Assembly (NCBI RefSeq): GCF_964340395.1
Contig: NC_135569.1
Coordinates: forward strand, 6,810,040 to 6,874,039
Direction: 5' to 3'
Origin: Glandiceps talaboti
Lineage: Eukaryota; Hemichordata; Enteropneusta; Spengelidae
DNA: 64,000 bases
Of the stretch, positions 25,788-37,740 are shown one piece after another. The notes beneath the pieces are model-generated. The model did no database searches, was not told the origin of the DNA, and was given only the letters and a program-made list of their open reading frames with translations. The position numbers and the translations under genes were made by a program. Positions within the stretch are counted from its first letter, which is position 1, and each line of letters opens with the position of its first letter.

Positions 25788-26068
25788 ACAACTGCAGACA
25801 CCAGAGCATAGATGAACGAAAATTGTTATAACACTTGCCTCAGCATGTACTTGTATTACACACCATAGTCTGATAAGGACAGTTTTATGGCCTCTTTATG
25901 TGAACATGAAATGAAAGGGGAACTGGAAATTTGTAAAGTGGTCATAAAACTGTTCTCATCAAATGATGGAATGTAATACAAGTTCCTGTACATGCTGTGA
26001 CAAGTGTTATTAATCCAATTCAGTTGTTTACTTGCCCTGTTTGTCCATGGTCTGATGTCGACAGTTGT
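25788..26068. mobile_element. Family B foldback element, copy 3 (short)
   Basis: ACAACTGCAGACACCAG through to GTCTGATGTCGACAGTTGT, with a shortened centre. Flanked by ACAT on both sides. Confidence 0.8.
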
Positions 26069-26126
26069 ACATGTACTTTTAACTGAGCATTATCTATATA
26101 CACATTCATGTACATGTAGTCCACAA

Positions 26127-26408
26127 GCTATCGATGGCTTCAAATCTCAAGAGCTCTCTTCACCGTCTAACTCAATGAGAATCATGACCCAAAAGTTGTT
26201 TATGCAAATGAGTAAACTACAACTGCTAGTAGAATGATGTAAACAATTACGATAATATATGTAGCGTCCTGATCTGACATATGTACATATTTGGACATCA
26301 TGTATCTGTCCCTATAAAAACTAACTTATCATTGGGCATCTGTGATTGATTACCATAGACATGATGTTAATGGCTGTGGATGGCTTGAATTTGAAATATC
26401 ATCTCAGG
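26127..26408 (-). mobile_element. Family A, diverged long copy (copy A4)
   Basis: The reverse complement resembles 16316-16620: AAGTTGTTTATGCAAATGAG, GACATGATGTTAATGGCTGTG and ATCTCAGG occur in matching order. Confidence 0.6.
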
Positions 26409-27449
26409 ACATCAATGAGCTAGACATAGAGAGCTCTTGAGATTTGATGCCACGGATAGTTCAACATGTAGATTAAGCCTAGCCTAAGATTTTTCATTCA
26501 GGTACGTTGCATTGGGTAAATAGGTGATTTGATACCACGGGTAGATACATGTATAAACTAGAATATGCTTTGATACAACAAGAGCCTTCAGTTACATTTT
26601 GTAGGCCTACACATGTACTGAACAAACGACAGACTTGATAATCTAAGAGGAAATGTTTTGGCCTAACACTCACCTACTGTATATCATCTATCCACCACCC
26701 ACTATGACCTACATGTATACAAGTGCTTTTAAAACTCTCCCTACTTCAGATACTTGCGATGCCTTCTCAAAGTGAAAAGTCAGATGTTTATTGGTGTTTA
26801 CACAGCAGATGAAATCCCAGACATACTGGAACATGTTGATGTAGTATAGTTAATAGAAGTCCTCAGTAAAAAAATTTATCTGAATTATTTGGGAGTCATC
26901 TGAACGTGCCTTGCATCTCCAAATATTTTCAATCTCAATACAAGTTCTTCTGTCCATACATGTACATGGTAGTGTAGATCTACTTAATTATACTATCGAA
27001 TCATCTCTGTAAGCTAGCTCTTGAGATTCAAGTCATCTCTTTGAAGCGAGATCTGAGATTCGATGTCATGGATAGCACTAGACTGTTTTGCAAGGTACAC
27101 CATGGATTCATGTTATTGATCACCTAACAGCTAAAACAGGAAGTCTTCTCAGCAGACTGTGTCACATACAAATTTGATGATAAGAATTTTATGATCGGAG
27201 CTGATCATTTGATAAGTTGAGTTGTTGTTTCAGTTGCAAGATGTGAGGCTTACACTTTTACTACTGAATACTGTAATTGAAGAGATCTTTGTTTATGTTT
27301 ATTCACCTGTTTAGACTCTCCTCAAAAAGTCATGCTGTGTTCAGCAGTAAAAGTGATGTTCTCTATCAAGTAAAGCAACAATCTAAACTTTTCAAAATGG
27401 TCAACTGTGATTGATCGTGACTGTACATTTTGTGTATGTTACTATACAT

Positions 27450-27497
27450 GAGTGGAGGTGTAAATTGTAACCAATACCATGATATAGGGACTAGACT
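27450..27497 (-). repeat. Family A core unit, single (copy A7)
   Basis: GAGTGGAGGTGTAAATTGTAA, then a diverged CAATACC-ATGATATAGG, then GACTAGACT: one isolated core unit next to the 87-bp minisatellite. Confidence 0.55.
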
Positions 27498-27509
27498 ATG
27501 CTTACACTA

Positions 27510-28503
27510 TCCCAGGCCTATTTTTCAAATAACAGACACCTCTCCACACAAGCCACTACTGATATAATTCTGTTACGTTTTTTTGACACATTCTGGAATT
27601 ATCATGCCCACCTTTCAAATTTCAGACACCTCTCCACACTAACACTACCGATATGATTCTGTTACTTTTTTTTTAAACACATTCTGGAATTATCATGCCC
27701 ACCTTGCAAATATCAGACACCCCTCCACACTACAGCTGTAATTCTGTTACGTTTTTTTGACACATTCTGGAATTATCATGCCCACCTTTCTCATATCAGA
27801 CACCTCTCCACACAAGCACACTACAGATATAATTCTGTTACATTTATTTTTACACATTCTGGAATTATCATGCCCACCTTTCAAATTTCAGACACCTCTC
27901 CAAACTAACACACTACAGATATAATTCTGTTACGTTTTTTTTTTTTAATTCTGGAATTATCATGCCCACCTTGCAAATAACAGACACCTCTCCACACTAA
28001 CACACTACAAATATAATTCTGTTACGTTTTTTGACACATTCTGGAATTATCATGCCCACCTTTCACATATCAGACACCTCTCCACACTAACACACTACAG
28101 ATATAATTCTGTAACGTTTTTTTTTACACATTCTGGAATTATCATGCCCACCTTTCAAATAACAGACACCTCTCCACACTAACACTACATATATAATTCT
28201 GTTATGTTTTTTGACACATTCTGGAATTATCATGCCCACCTTTCAAATATCAGACACCTCTCCACACAAGCACACAACAAATATAATTCTGTATAACGTT
28301 TTTTTTAAACACATTCTAGAATTATCATGCCCACCTTGCAAATAACAGACACCTCTCCACACTAACACTACATATATAATTCTGTTACGTTTTTTGACAC
28401 ATTCTGGAATTATCATGCCCACCTTTCACATATCAGACACCTCTCCACAATACCAGTACAGATATAATTCTGTTACGTTTTTTGACACATTCTGGAATTA
28501 TAA
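27510..28503. repeat. Minisatellite array, about 87-bp unit, 11-12 copies
   Basis: Each unit contains TTCTGGAATTATCATGCCCA, CAGACACCTCTCCACAC, ATATAATTCTGTTACG and a variable T run. About 1 kb, interrupted by no other sequence. Confidence 0.96.
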
Positions 28504-29937
28504 CAGTCTTACACTAGTACTATCCAACAGTAAATCTTCAGATCTCTCCTTCAAGTTTATAGATTCTGAAATGATTGATACAACATTGGTATCCAGACTA
28601 GAATTACTGCAGCTCAAAGGTAAATTAACTACTTGTGCGAAGGATATTTCACAAATTACAGTGTAATAACTGATTTATGAAAACACTTCAAAGTGTTAGT
28701 ACAATTTATATAGGCCTGTTAACAGGCATTGAACAAACAAACAATGGTATGGTAATCTTTATAGATTGAACTACATTCCTGTGTTCCTATATTAAGTTGT
28801 GGGAAAATTCCCATGATGTTCACTTATGGTGTATTTTAACATTAAGTTGGATAAATAGAATCATTTGAAATACTAGATTGATTTCTAATCACACATTAGC
28901 AATTGTTTCGTACCTAGTTGTTAGAGCTAACTACAAACCAGAATTCCCTCGCTGCCAGCCTCTCATTGTTGCTATGGCAACATATAAACTGTAACTCCCA
29001 CCTTACTGTATAGCCTAGATTTCACTATGTAGCAACCTATAAAATATAGAGTTCTTAGTCGCCTGTCTACACTGTGATCTGTAATTTTGCTTCTGCTTTT
29101 TGCTGACAGCTTGTACATATGTAACATTATCAGCATGAACACAATTGTGTAGTTTGAAAAAACGTCCTCAAACTAATTGATCATTTAATGTCACACTATT
29201 TGACTATATTCAAATGAAGTCATTATGTAAATGTACACTCGTTCCTCACATGAACACTGGAGTTAACTGCTATAATTTATATATATGCTAATATTATGCA
29301 AATGTACACAAACAGGCAAGCTGATAATGGCCATTTTTTTAGGGAAAAAAGTGTCAAGTTATATTGAAGACTATTTGATCCTCCAAAACTCTTGTTATAA
29401 CAATGCATGTTGTCATGATGTAGAGCGACAAAGACATCAATCCTGTTTTTCTTGTTTGAAGAGGTACAACTAGGCTTGTGCAAAACATACTAAATTATGT
29501 ATGTTACCCTTCCAGTAACAACTACTACATCATTAAGACCTTTTGCATCGAGGCAGAAAAAGCGTGAATACCATACAATACATGACATAAAGGATCCATT
29601 CCTCATACAATTTTATTTGATTAATTCCACCATACAATCTTTATGGATGAAATGAGACATTTCTAGTTCACCGACTAAAGCCCACATGTTGTTCTTGGTA
29701 TTGTATTTTTCATTTCCACCCTTCTTCTAGTATTCTTCGGTTAATCTCAGTCCATTTTTTATTAATGTGTAATTTGTATTCAGTATTTCACATCACATGC
29801 AGGTCGTCACACCATGTTACTGAATAATTTATGGTCAATCAAATAGTTTAAATATATATGTACATGTAAACTGTGTATATTATGTTGTATAGCTACAATG
29901 TTTTTGTTGCGGATTATACAATGTACAATACATGTAT

Positions 29938-29985
29938 GTAAAATCTACCTGAGTTTCTCAATATTTTACCAGGGTTTCCCATCAA
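29938..29985 (+). repeat. Dispersed copy of the 'AAATCTACCTGAGTT' repeat
   Basis: TAAAATCTACCTGAGTTTCT and ATTTTACCAGGGTTTCCC match the 48150-48415 unit. Confidence 0.5.
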
Positions 29986-30098
29986 CATCAAGGTACTAAA
30001 TGTGAAAATTTATACAAATTTTACTCCCATCACTCTCAATCAATCTTTCATCACTCCCAGTCGAACCACTATTATCCTCAATACATATATTTGTATTC

Positions 30099-30129
<31 letters not shown>

Positions 30130-30150
30130 TGGACAGACAGACAGAGAGAC

Positions 30151-30185
<35 letters not shown>

Positions 30186-30309
30186 AAGATGGACAGACAT
30201 ACATACAGACAGACAGACAGACAGACAGACAGGCAGACAGACAGACAGACAGGTAAGCAGACACAGACAGACAGACAGACAGACAGACAGAAAGACAGAC
30301 AGACAGACA

Positions 30310-30369
<60 letters not shown>
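30099..30369. repeat. Compound microsatellite (CAGA)n then (CA)n
   Basis: About 210 bp of CAGA with point variants, then about 58 bp of CA. It creates long false frames of DRQT or CLSV repeats on both strands. Confidence 0.98.
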
Positions 30370-30370
<1 letters not shown>

Positions 30371-30867
30371 TAGCTCCTGTTAACAGCATTCCAAAATCTT
30401 GGCAAACTTATAAAGACTATGAATGTACATCTGTACATGTAAGTTGTATGTCACGTCACGTCTTTCCTTGATCTATCTTAGACTGACAAAGACATCTGGT
30501 TAAGTGGTCGTCACTGCTTGTACATACTGTACACCAAATCATAACCTTGCATGATTCTGTCTACATTTGGAGCAGACATATATGCAAAAAGTAATCTACA
30601 CAATAAAGCAAACGACTTCTCCGTTTGTTGTCATGACAATCCTTCACTACATCAGAGTTAAAATCTTTTGCTAAGATGTATAACCATGGCAACAGAGAAA
30701 GGAAATTTTGTAAATCTCGCAACAACTTCCTGAATGGCGAAGAACATGCATATGGCAGATTAGGATTAAGTTATTGGTGAGATAAACTGTCAGACAGAGC
30801 TATAGAAGAAGATGGCCCTGAACAAAGAATAACCTTACACATACAACTCTCAAGACTCTACTGATAA

Positions 30868-31185
30868 AATAGCCCAGAGATTTGTCTTGGTTACTATCTC
30901 AAGACGCAGTCTACTCCAGAGACTTGTCTTTGGTATTACTATCTCAAGAAGTAGTCTAGCCCAGAGACTTGTCTTTGGTATTACTATCTCAAGAAGCTCT
31001 CCATCCTAGAGACTTGTCTTTGGTATTACCATCTCAAGAAGCAGTCTAGTCCAGAGACTTGTCTTTGGTATTACTGTCTTAAGAAGCAGTCTACCCCAGA
31101 GACTTGTCTTGGTGTTACTATCTCAAAAAGCTACACCAAGTCTTGAGAGCTTCTTGAGATGGTAACACCAAGACAAGTCTCTAGG
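30868..31185. repeat. Minisatellite, about 60 bp, 5-6 copies, ending in an inverted copy
   Basis: CAGAGACTTGTCTTTGGTATTAC and ATCTCAAGAAGCAGTCTA recur. The last part (31140-31185: GAGCTTCTTGAGATGGTAAC, CAAGACAAGTCTCT) is the reverse complement of a unit, so 31100-31185 can form a hairpin. Confidence 0.9.
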
Positions 31186-31406
31186 CTACTGATAAGATAA
31201 CACTTTTGCAAAAAAGATGAGATTCAAACATTGGCCTTTACTTTAAAGGCCAGGGTTTCAATCCCAGGTTCTTACAATTCGTGTTATTTTATCAACGAAA
31301 CCATAAGGATAACCATACGATCATTCTTTTGTTCTAGACCAACGTTTTCTAGTTTTGCCAGACAACTGTTTTTCAGACCTTATTTCGATCCTAATCAAAA
31401 CTGGAC

Positions 31407-31765
31407 CTTAAAGTGGTCATATGGATGAGGCTAGGGTAGTTATGTTGGATTTTTGATTTACAAAACAGTTTTATCATGGCTTCCTTGTTGAAAAATCAAT
31501 GTGAATCAACATAGACCAAGTCTGTGTTTGTAGCTCAATTCAGTGCAAAAAGCTCAAAAGCGTGTAAAAAGTGTGTTCTAAATTGTATGTACAATAACAA
31601 AGATTTTACATATTTATCAATCTCCTGCAATTTATTGAGTTACAACCAAGTATTTTGGATATGTTGTTTCATATTGATATTTCAAGTAGGACGCCATGAG
31701 AAAATTGTCTTATAAATTAAAAATCCAAAATAAATACCCAATCCTCATCCATATGGCCACTTTAC
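31407..31765. mobile_element. Family C palindromic element, copy 2
   Basis: CTTAAAGTGGTCATATGGAT at the left and ATCCATATGGCCACTTTACG at the right are inverted; the body aligns with 14178-14538. Confidence 0.8.
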
Positions 31766-32243
31766 GTAAAGGCTAGGGTTTCATTCAGATGTTCTCACAC
31801 TATCGTATCAATGGAGCCATAAGGACTTTTTCTATACAGTGTTGCTCTGTCAGGCAACTGCTTTTGAGACATAAATACTTTTTCTAGGTGGACCCTTACA
31901 TGTAAGTCCCGAGGAGCTTCAGCAAAGTTTATTGACCTATAGTTCTTCACAAGAGACTCCAATACGAAAGTTTAATACTAGTTGTGTATATAGTCAGATC
32001 AACACATCACAATTGTCAAGTATTCTATTACAAGGAGATTGTATAAACTGTTTTTGTGTCAATGAATCCGTGCATGGTCATGTAAATTTTACCAAGTGTT
32101 ATTTGTCCTTACTCTTTTAACATATACAGAATTCTTTCCTCCACTCTACCAATGTGATTTGTCACTGCCATAGCTACAGCACAATAACAGTGTCTTTCTA
32201 AAGGAGAGTTAGAAGGGCTAACCTAACCGAGGTTCCCAGGTAT

Positions 32244-32315
32244 TAGTCTAGTTCCTATACGGTATCGTTACGATTTACAGCTCCACTCATAGAGACCGTA
32301 TTGGCATACACACTA
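32244..32315 (+). mobile_element. Family A minimal derivative: one core unit plus terminus (copy A6)
   Basis: TAGTCTAGTTCCTATACGG and GATTTACAGCTCCACTCA (one core unit) run straight into TAGAGACCGTATTGGCAT, the family A terminus; the middle of the element is absent. Confidence 0.65.
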
Positions 32316-32825
32316 CCCAGGTACATGTAAAATGTACTTACATGTTTTTCATCCAAATCATAGACAGTTGGTTCTCCTCCACTGTCTACATTGTATATCC
32401 AAATTAAGGAAAAATATAAGATATGGAAATTTAGGTATTCTTACCAGATCCCCCATCACACATGTCCTCAATTACCCTATAGTTCAAAACCTTAACCTTA
32501 AAGGCCCATACTTCAATCCCACATGCTCATATAATCTTACAAGTCAAGCCATTAGAATTAGATAGGATCTTTTTTTTTTTGTTCAGTGCCAACTTTTCTA
32601 CAGCTCTGCTAGCCAACTGCTTTTCACATAACTTTTAATCCAGCTGGGCCTTTCTCAACATAGTCTATATGTTACATGTGTTACTGAATCATTGGGATTC
32701 AATACACTAGACTATTCACAAGACTGTCTGAGAGGTGTACCTGGTCCAGTAAATAGTAAAAATCTATATGAGTTACCCGGGTTCCCAATCAAAATCCATA
32801 CAATGCATGAATGGATCTCTTACCA

Positions 32826-33450
32826 GACTCCTCCCTTTGTTACCATGGTTCCTCCCTTTGTTACCATGGTTCCCAAATCTGAGCAGTAAACTGTCATGGA
32901 AAGACAGAAGTAAATGTGCACAAACTCTACCCCTAGCAGAACGCAATACAGTATTGTGACATACATGTATATAGTGCATGAGCAATGATACATTTTTGTC
33001 TACAGCTCAAACAGTGTGGTGAACACCTACTGTTGATATGTCCCCCTCCCCTCCTACACTGATGTAGTCCTATCACCATGGTTACCAAACTTCAGCTGAA
33101 AAAGGCTCAATAATTCCTTCCCGGCAAAAGAGAAGTAAACATGCCCAAACACTAAACCCTTTCCCTTGGACAATGAAATACAGTATTTCAGTGGCATATA
33201 TATTGCATGATCAATGATACAGAACAAACATTGTGGTGACAACCCTACTCACAAACGTCCCCCTCACTTCCTATTACCATGGTTACTAAATCTTAGCAGA
33301 AAACTGCCAAATGCTTGTTTGCGTGGGAAAACAGAAGTAAATGTGTCAAAACCCTTATTCTAGGACAAAGAAACACTGTATTTTAGAGACCAAATATTGC
33401 ATGATCAATGATAAGAATACAAACATCGTGATGAACACTTACTCAGACAT
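32826..33450. repeat. Tandem repeat, about 205-213 bp, 3 copies, with a 21-bp duplication at its start
   Basis: CCATGGTTCCCAAATCTGAGC (32863), CCATGGTTACCAAACTTCAGC (33076) and CCATGGTTACTAAATCTTAGC (33278) begin units; all share AGAAGTAAA and TGCATGA-CAATGATA. CTCCCTTTGTTACCATGGTT is duplicated in tandem at 32830-32871. Confidence 0.8.
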
Positions 33451-33540
33451 GTCAAACCACACTCAATGACTATGCCACGTTTACATACATGTATATGTGT
33501 TCACACAACTGTGTATTCATAAAAGGCCTCTCTTACTGTA

Positions 33541-33870
33541 ACTACATTTTTCTTCTTCCTATTACTCTATCAAAACTGGAACTTTATTCCCTACACAATT
33601 TACTTGAATATACACAGACATCAAGCTAGTGTACACAGTACCATCAACATACATGTAGTAACTGGATTTTTCGTCTTTCTATTACTCTATCAAAACTGGA
33701 ACCTTTTTACCATACACTATTTATTTGAAATGTTTACACACAGACATCAAGCTAGTGTACACAGTACCATCAACCTATATATGTAGTAACTAGATTTTTC
33801 TTTTTTCCATAACTGAAACTTTTCTCATCTATACATGTAGACTATTTGAAATGTTTACACAGACAACAGT
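33541..33870. repeat. Tandem repeat, about 128 bp, 2.5 copies
   Basis: ATTACTCTATCAAAACTGGA and CATCAAGCTAGTGTACACAG recur with the same spacing. Confidence 0.85.
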
Positions 33871-33891
33871 GTTTACACACACATACATCAC

Positions 33892-34140
33892 ACTATCTAT
33901 CTATCTATCTATCTAATAAATTTATATAGCGCCAAATATCCAAAGAAAACAATGTTCAGTGGCGCTTAGAGTTAGAAAGGAGATGAAAAAGCTCTCTGAA
34001 ATATGTGGGTTTTCAAGCGTCTTTTGAAAATGTTAACATTGGGAGAGGTTTTAATGTCCAGGGGTAGAGAGTTCCAAAGTTCAGGAGCTGCTGAAGAGAA
34101 GGAGCGGCGACCATAGGAAACCAGATTCCATTTGGGTGTA
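33892..34140. repeat. (CTAT)n tail plus a retroposon-like body
   Basis: Five or six CTAT units adjoin AATAAATTTATATAGCGCC, then a roughly 210-bp moderately GC-rich segment (GGTAGAGAGTTCCAAAGTTC; GCTGAAGAGAAGGAGCGGCG). The layout of short tandem tail plus body suggests a SINE or LINE 3' end; TTTATATAGCGCC recalls widespread invertebrate repeats. Family not assigned. Confidence 0.5.
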
Positions 34141-34279
34141 TTCCACTAGTGTACACATTACCATCACTAACTACAATGTACATGAGGGTAGTAGAAGAAA
34201 TTACCTGTTTCCATATTAAGGATTGGTGTTGTTTGGGTTTTGTTTTTTTAAATACAAAATATGAAAAAATTGTGCATGG

Positions 34280-34450
34280 TTCTCACCACCATAGACAAAA
34301 CAAGGTGCTAACAATATCCAACCAAAGCCACCATACTTATGGCCCAGGTTTCTGTCAATCTGTAAGATTTATTGCATTACACAGAAAAAACAGAGTGCTA
34401 ACTATGTCCTTGCCACCGAGGCCAACATGCTTGGCAGGTTTCTGTTGTGC
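34280..34450. repeat. Two-copy degenerate tandem repeat, about 92 bp
   Basis: CAAGGTGCTAACAATATCC then GCCCAGGTTTCTGTC against CAGAGTGCTAACTATGTCC then GGCAGGTTTCTGTTG. Confidence 0.5.
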
Positions 34451-34685
34451 TTCAAAACTGTTTTACCATCCTTGAGCTTTTAGTAATCTTTGAACGACAA
34501 TATTATAATTATCAAGTGAAGAGAAACAGATGATCATGAGGTCCAAATGTGAACGTGTATGTATTGAATATAAACATATCAAGGTAAGTGTCAGTGTTAA
34601 AGACATGCATATTATATGCTGAGTATGCAAATTAACATGATATTGATATGTAAATTATCATGCAAATTAGCATCTAGTGACTTGT

Positions 34686-35225
34686 AGTGACAAAGCCCCC
34701 TTAGATCACTCGTATTTTCCTTGGCTGACCTTAGAAAAATATTGGTAATTACATCTAAGTATTTCACAGCCTATATGATAACGCATCAATAACACTAACA
34801 GAAAACATGTAGCACACCTATCACTGTATCAGATACATGTAGGTCTCCCGCTGTGATAATGCATATATACATTGGGTGAAAATGCATTTTACATGTAAAC
34901 TATTTCTGTCACACACACAATCATGACTCATTTACATGCAACTGCCTTGAAAACTGCCTTACATGCCTTGTCACTTTGAAGAGAACATTACAATTCAGTC
35001 ATGTGTGACATTTTCTTTCAGGAAAATGATTTGGGAATAAACGATCTCTTTATTCATATGTACAAGAGAAATACTGTTTTGTACTCATAATGGCACATAC
35101 AGGTACATTTGTATATACGTAAAAATACAGTTAAAAGTCACAATTTACATGTAGATATTATTTCCCCAATTTTTTCTGTATTCAGCTATTGAAAATGTAA
35201 GTGACATAGGGGGCCTTGTTAATTA
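34686..35225. mobile_element. Two family E hairpin arms in inverted orientation (copy E5)
   Basis: 34686-34760 (ACAAAGCCCCCTTAGATCAC) and 35155-35225 (GTGACATAGGGGGCCTTGT) are inverted copies of the family E hairpin region, with about 400 bp of unrelated AT-rich DNA between them. Confidence 0.5.
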
Positions 35226-35253
35226 ATACAAGTCACAGACGGGTACAAAGTAC

Positions 35254-35301
35254 AAATAAATCGTAACGATACTGTATAGGATTAAGAATTAACTAGACTA
35301 A
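35254..35301 (-). repeat. Family A core unit fragment (copy A8)
   Basis: AAATCGTAACGATACTGTAT followed by AGGATTAAG and ACTAGACTA, as in the 1048-1412 array. Confidence 0.5.
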
Positions 35302-35831
35302 TTGTCATGACATTGAACAAGTGTAGTATTTTTCATAAAATTGTACATTTTTTATGTCTGATGAACCTGACCATAGCTTGATAGTACACATCAGATCTAG
35401 ACAATTGACCTGTTGCCAGCTATAGGATGCATCGCATGTCTCTCCATACAGCTCTACATGTATGTATTTTGTATGCATAGGAGATTTGCACACGCTACTC
35501 AAGGGAATGGTTATCACCTAACGATACCCTGGGATTTAGCAGTAAAATCGTTCTCTCTCATTGATGGTGTTTACTCTTTGTTCTATAAAAATCACTCACA
35601 ATCAAAGAAGTCAACATGTCTTGTCGTCATTTCACGATGGAAATATTATTTCAAAATATGTAAAATAACGACAAAACATGCATAAACATAACAACACAAA
35701 CAACGTCGTCTCACACAATGTATTTGGGATCTGCACAATGAACTATTAAAGTGCTGTGGATGATACCAAACAGACAGACAACAGATATTAGGAAATATAA
35801 TAGCCTGGAATTTGCCCATGCTGTCTGGACA

Positions 35832-36077
35832 GGATGAATCCAAGACTATATGCATAAATTATGCAAATCAAAGGAAAACTGACAGCGTACTAAAAAAAAA
35901 GGAGGAACAAATTTGTTCAAAAGTTCTGGATTGGGCAAACACTTTAGGATTAGAAACTGATTGTGTAGTGAGAAGTAAATCTAAATTCAAGTGGAGATTT
36001 ATTTTTACGAGAACTAAGTTGTATTTATTGGATGTAGAAAATTATTATCGAACAGCTACAAAAACTGTCTGTACATA
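35832..36077 (+). CDS. Unrecognised open segment with exon-like borders
   Basis: Seen: an open frame of about 82 codons between an acceptor-like CTGTCTGGACAG and a donor-like ACC|GTGAGT. The peptide is charged and mixed rather than low-complexity (for example KKKEEQICSKVLDWANTLGLE and KFKWRFIFTRTKLYLLDVENYY are encoded). No family recognised. It would lie antisense inside the CAMTA intron. It may be a nested-gene exon, a decayed transposon fragment or chance. Confidence 0.2.
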
Positions 36078-37201
36078 CCGTGAGTAGAAATGAAAACTAG
36101 AGAATGTGACACCCCTGTCCATTAAATCCCTAGATACTATCCAAAAGTTGATTTATGTAGTATGACTGTAGGCACACCAGAATACAAATTGCACGAATGA
36201 TTATTCATGGTCGCTGGGTTTAAACTCAGTACTGAAAATTTCTATAGCCCATTGTAGTACACTCCGACAATGCTGATACAACATCAGCAAAAATTTAAGA
36301 TTCATTTTCAAGAATTTTTTTGACTCTGTGAGAAGAAATTTTCATTATTAAGAATACAAACTAAGAATACAAATTGTTTGTGTGAAATAACGCTAGGAAG
36401 AAATGATTGTCTCTGACCCAGAGGAATCATTGCTGATAAATTTTGTTAGTTTGCTAATAAGGAAATTCATGTATTTTTGTAAACTGAAAGAAAGCTACAT
36501 GTACATGTACCACACTTTGGAGAGTTTCATATCGTGTTACAAGTCTTAGGGTTTTTTCAGTGTGAAACTTTTATTGCTAAGAAAAATCAACAAATGCTTC
36601 CTTTACTAAAGAAGTGGCCTCCCCTGATAACATATTTACACTGAGCATCATGAATAACGATATTTTTTTTACTGTTTTCTGTCAAAGGAAATCTGAAATG
36701 TAAACAAGCGACCTATCGGTCAGAATAGCTCCGCTGTTTTTTTTTTTAATTTAATTTTTTATTTTGGTGACATGTAGAAGTGGTTCAGGTCTTCACTATG
36801 CAGTTTTGTTTTAGCGATGCAATAAAGTGGTTAGTGGTTTCATATGATGTCTCACTATAAAACACATTTTACACAGAAGTTGGTAATGTATTGTACTTTT
36901 ATACCATAGTCACCATTTTATAACAAAAATCTACTGTTATGAAAAATTGCACAAAATCTCAGAAAAAAATGACTGGGAAATGCACACAAGAAAAAGAAAA
37001 AAAGAGGATTTTGAGGTTGGCTATAAATAATTCCAGTGTCTTACAGCTGTAACCCTGGAAAATTTTAATGATGAATGAAATAAACTAGGGATCTAAAATA
37101 ATTTTGAGGCAATTTGAATTTCAATTTTCTAACAAATTTACAAAGTCAACAACATTCAACTTGTACTAGTTGTGGTAGATATATATAGGGAAGAAATGTA
37201 T

Positions 37202-37740
37202 TAATCGCCATCTTAGTTTCCGTATGGCGACAACCTCAAGTTAAGTACCCGGAAGAGAGTCATTCTCAGCCATACGTTACAGTGGTAACACTCGTTCATG
37301 TTCGGTTACCTTTCACAAAGAAAACACAACGAAATGGTTGAAATGATCTTTTTTTTTATTTCTTTTCATCACAACAACAAAATCTGCGTGATTGATCAAA
37401 AGTGTTGTAAACTAAACCAGAAAGAATTATCGGACTGGCTAAACTTCCCGATGAACTGGAGTAAGGTCCTACTACTTCCAAGTAAGCCTCGATAGTACTA
37501 TAGTACGTGAGAAAATCGTCTCAAACTAGCGATACAACTTTCAAAATATAACTTGACATGTCTTCATTTGTTAGAGTTATACAATTCAAGACGGGTTTTC
37601 ACTCGAAAACAACAATTCTGTGAATAATGACACTCTGAACGCAGCGATTTCTCGGACGATGTTACCACTGTAACGTATGGCTGACAACGACTTGCTTCCG
37701 GGTTAGTCCCTCATGCATACGGGTGGATTGTCGGCGATTA
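37202..37740. mobile_element. 539-bp element with about 90-bp terminal inverted repeats
   Basis: Starts TAATCGCC and ends GGCGATTA. Arms share CGTATG, ACCCGGAAG and CAGCCATACGTTACAGTGGTAAC. TA at both outer edges is compatible with a TA target site. The roughly 350-bp centre has no convincing gene. Confidence 0.8.

Larger units (their letters stand above)
21791..35831. other. Intronic stretches between listed repeats, 21.8-35.8 kb
   Basis: Nothing supportable in 21791-22744 (rich in TACATGTA), 23863-25034, 25291-25786, 26409-27449, 28504-29937, 30370-30867, 31766-32243, 32316-32825 and 35302-35831. Confidence 0.5.

Noticed and set aside
27510-28503. Possible CRISPR-like array of regular repeats
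   Set aside because: The units are contiguous tandem copies with no unique spacers, in a eukaryotic intron.
30002-30471. Long open frames of DRQT, CLSV or CVCV repeats on both strands
   Set aside because: They are translations of the CAGA/CA microsatellite and have no coding features.
34149-34475. 108-codon plus-strand open frame
   Set aside because: Spans two copies of a degenerate tandem repeat and begins in repeat DNA.
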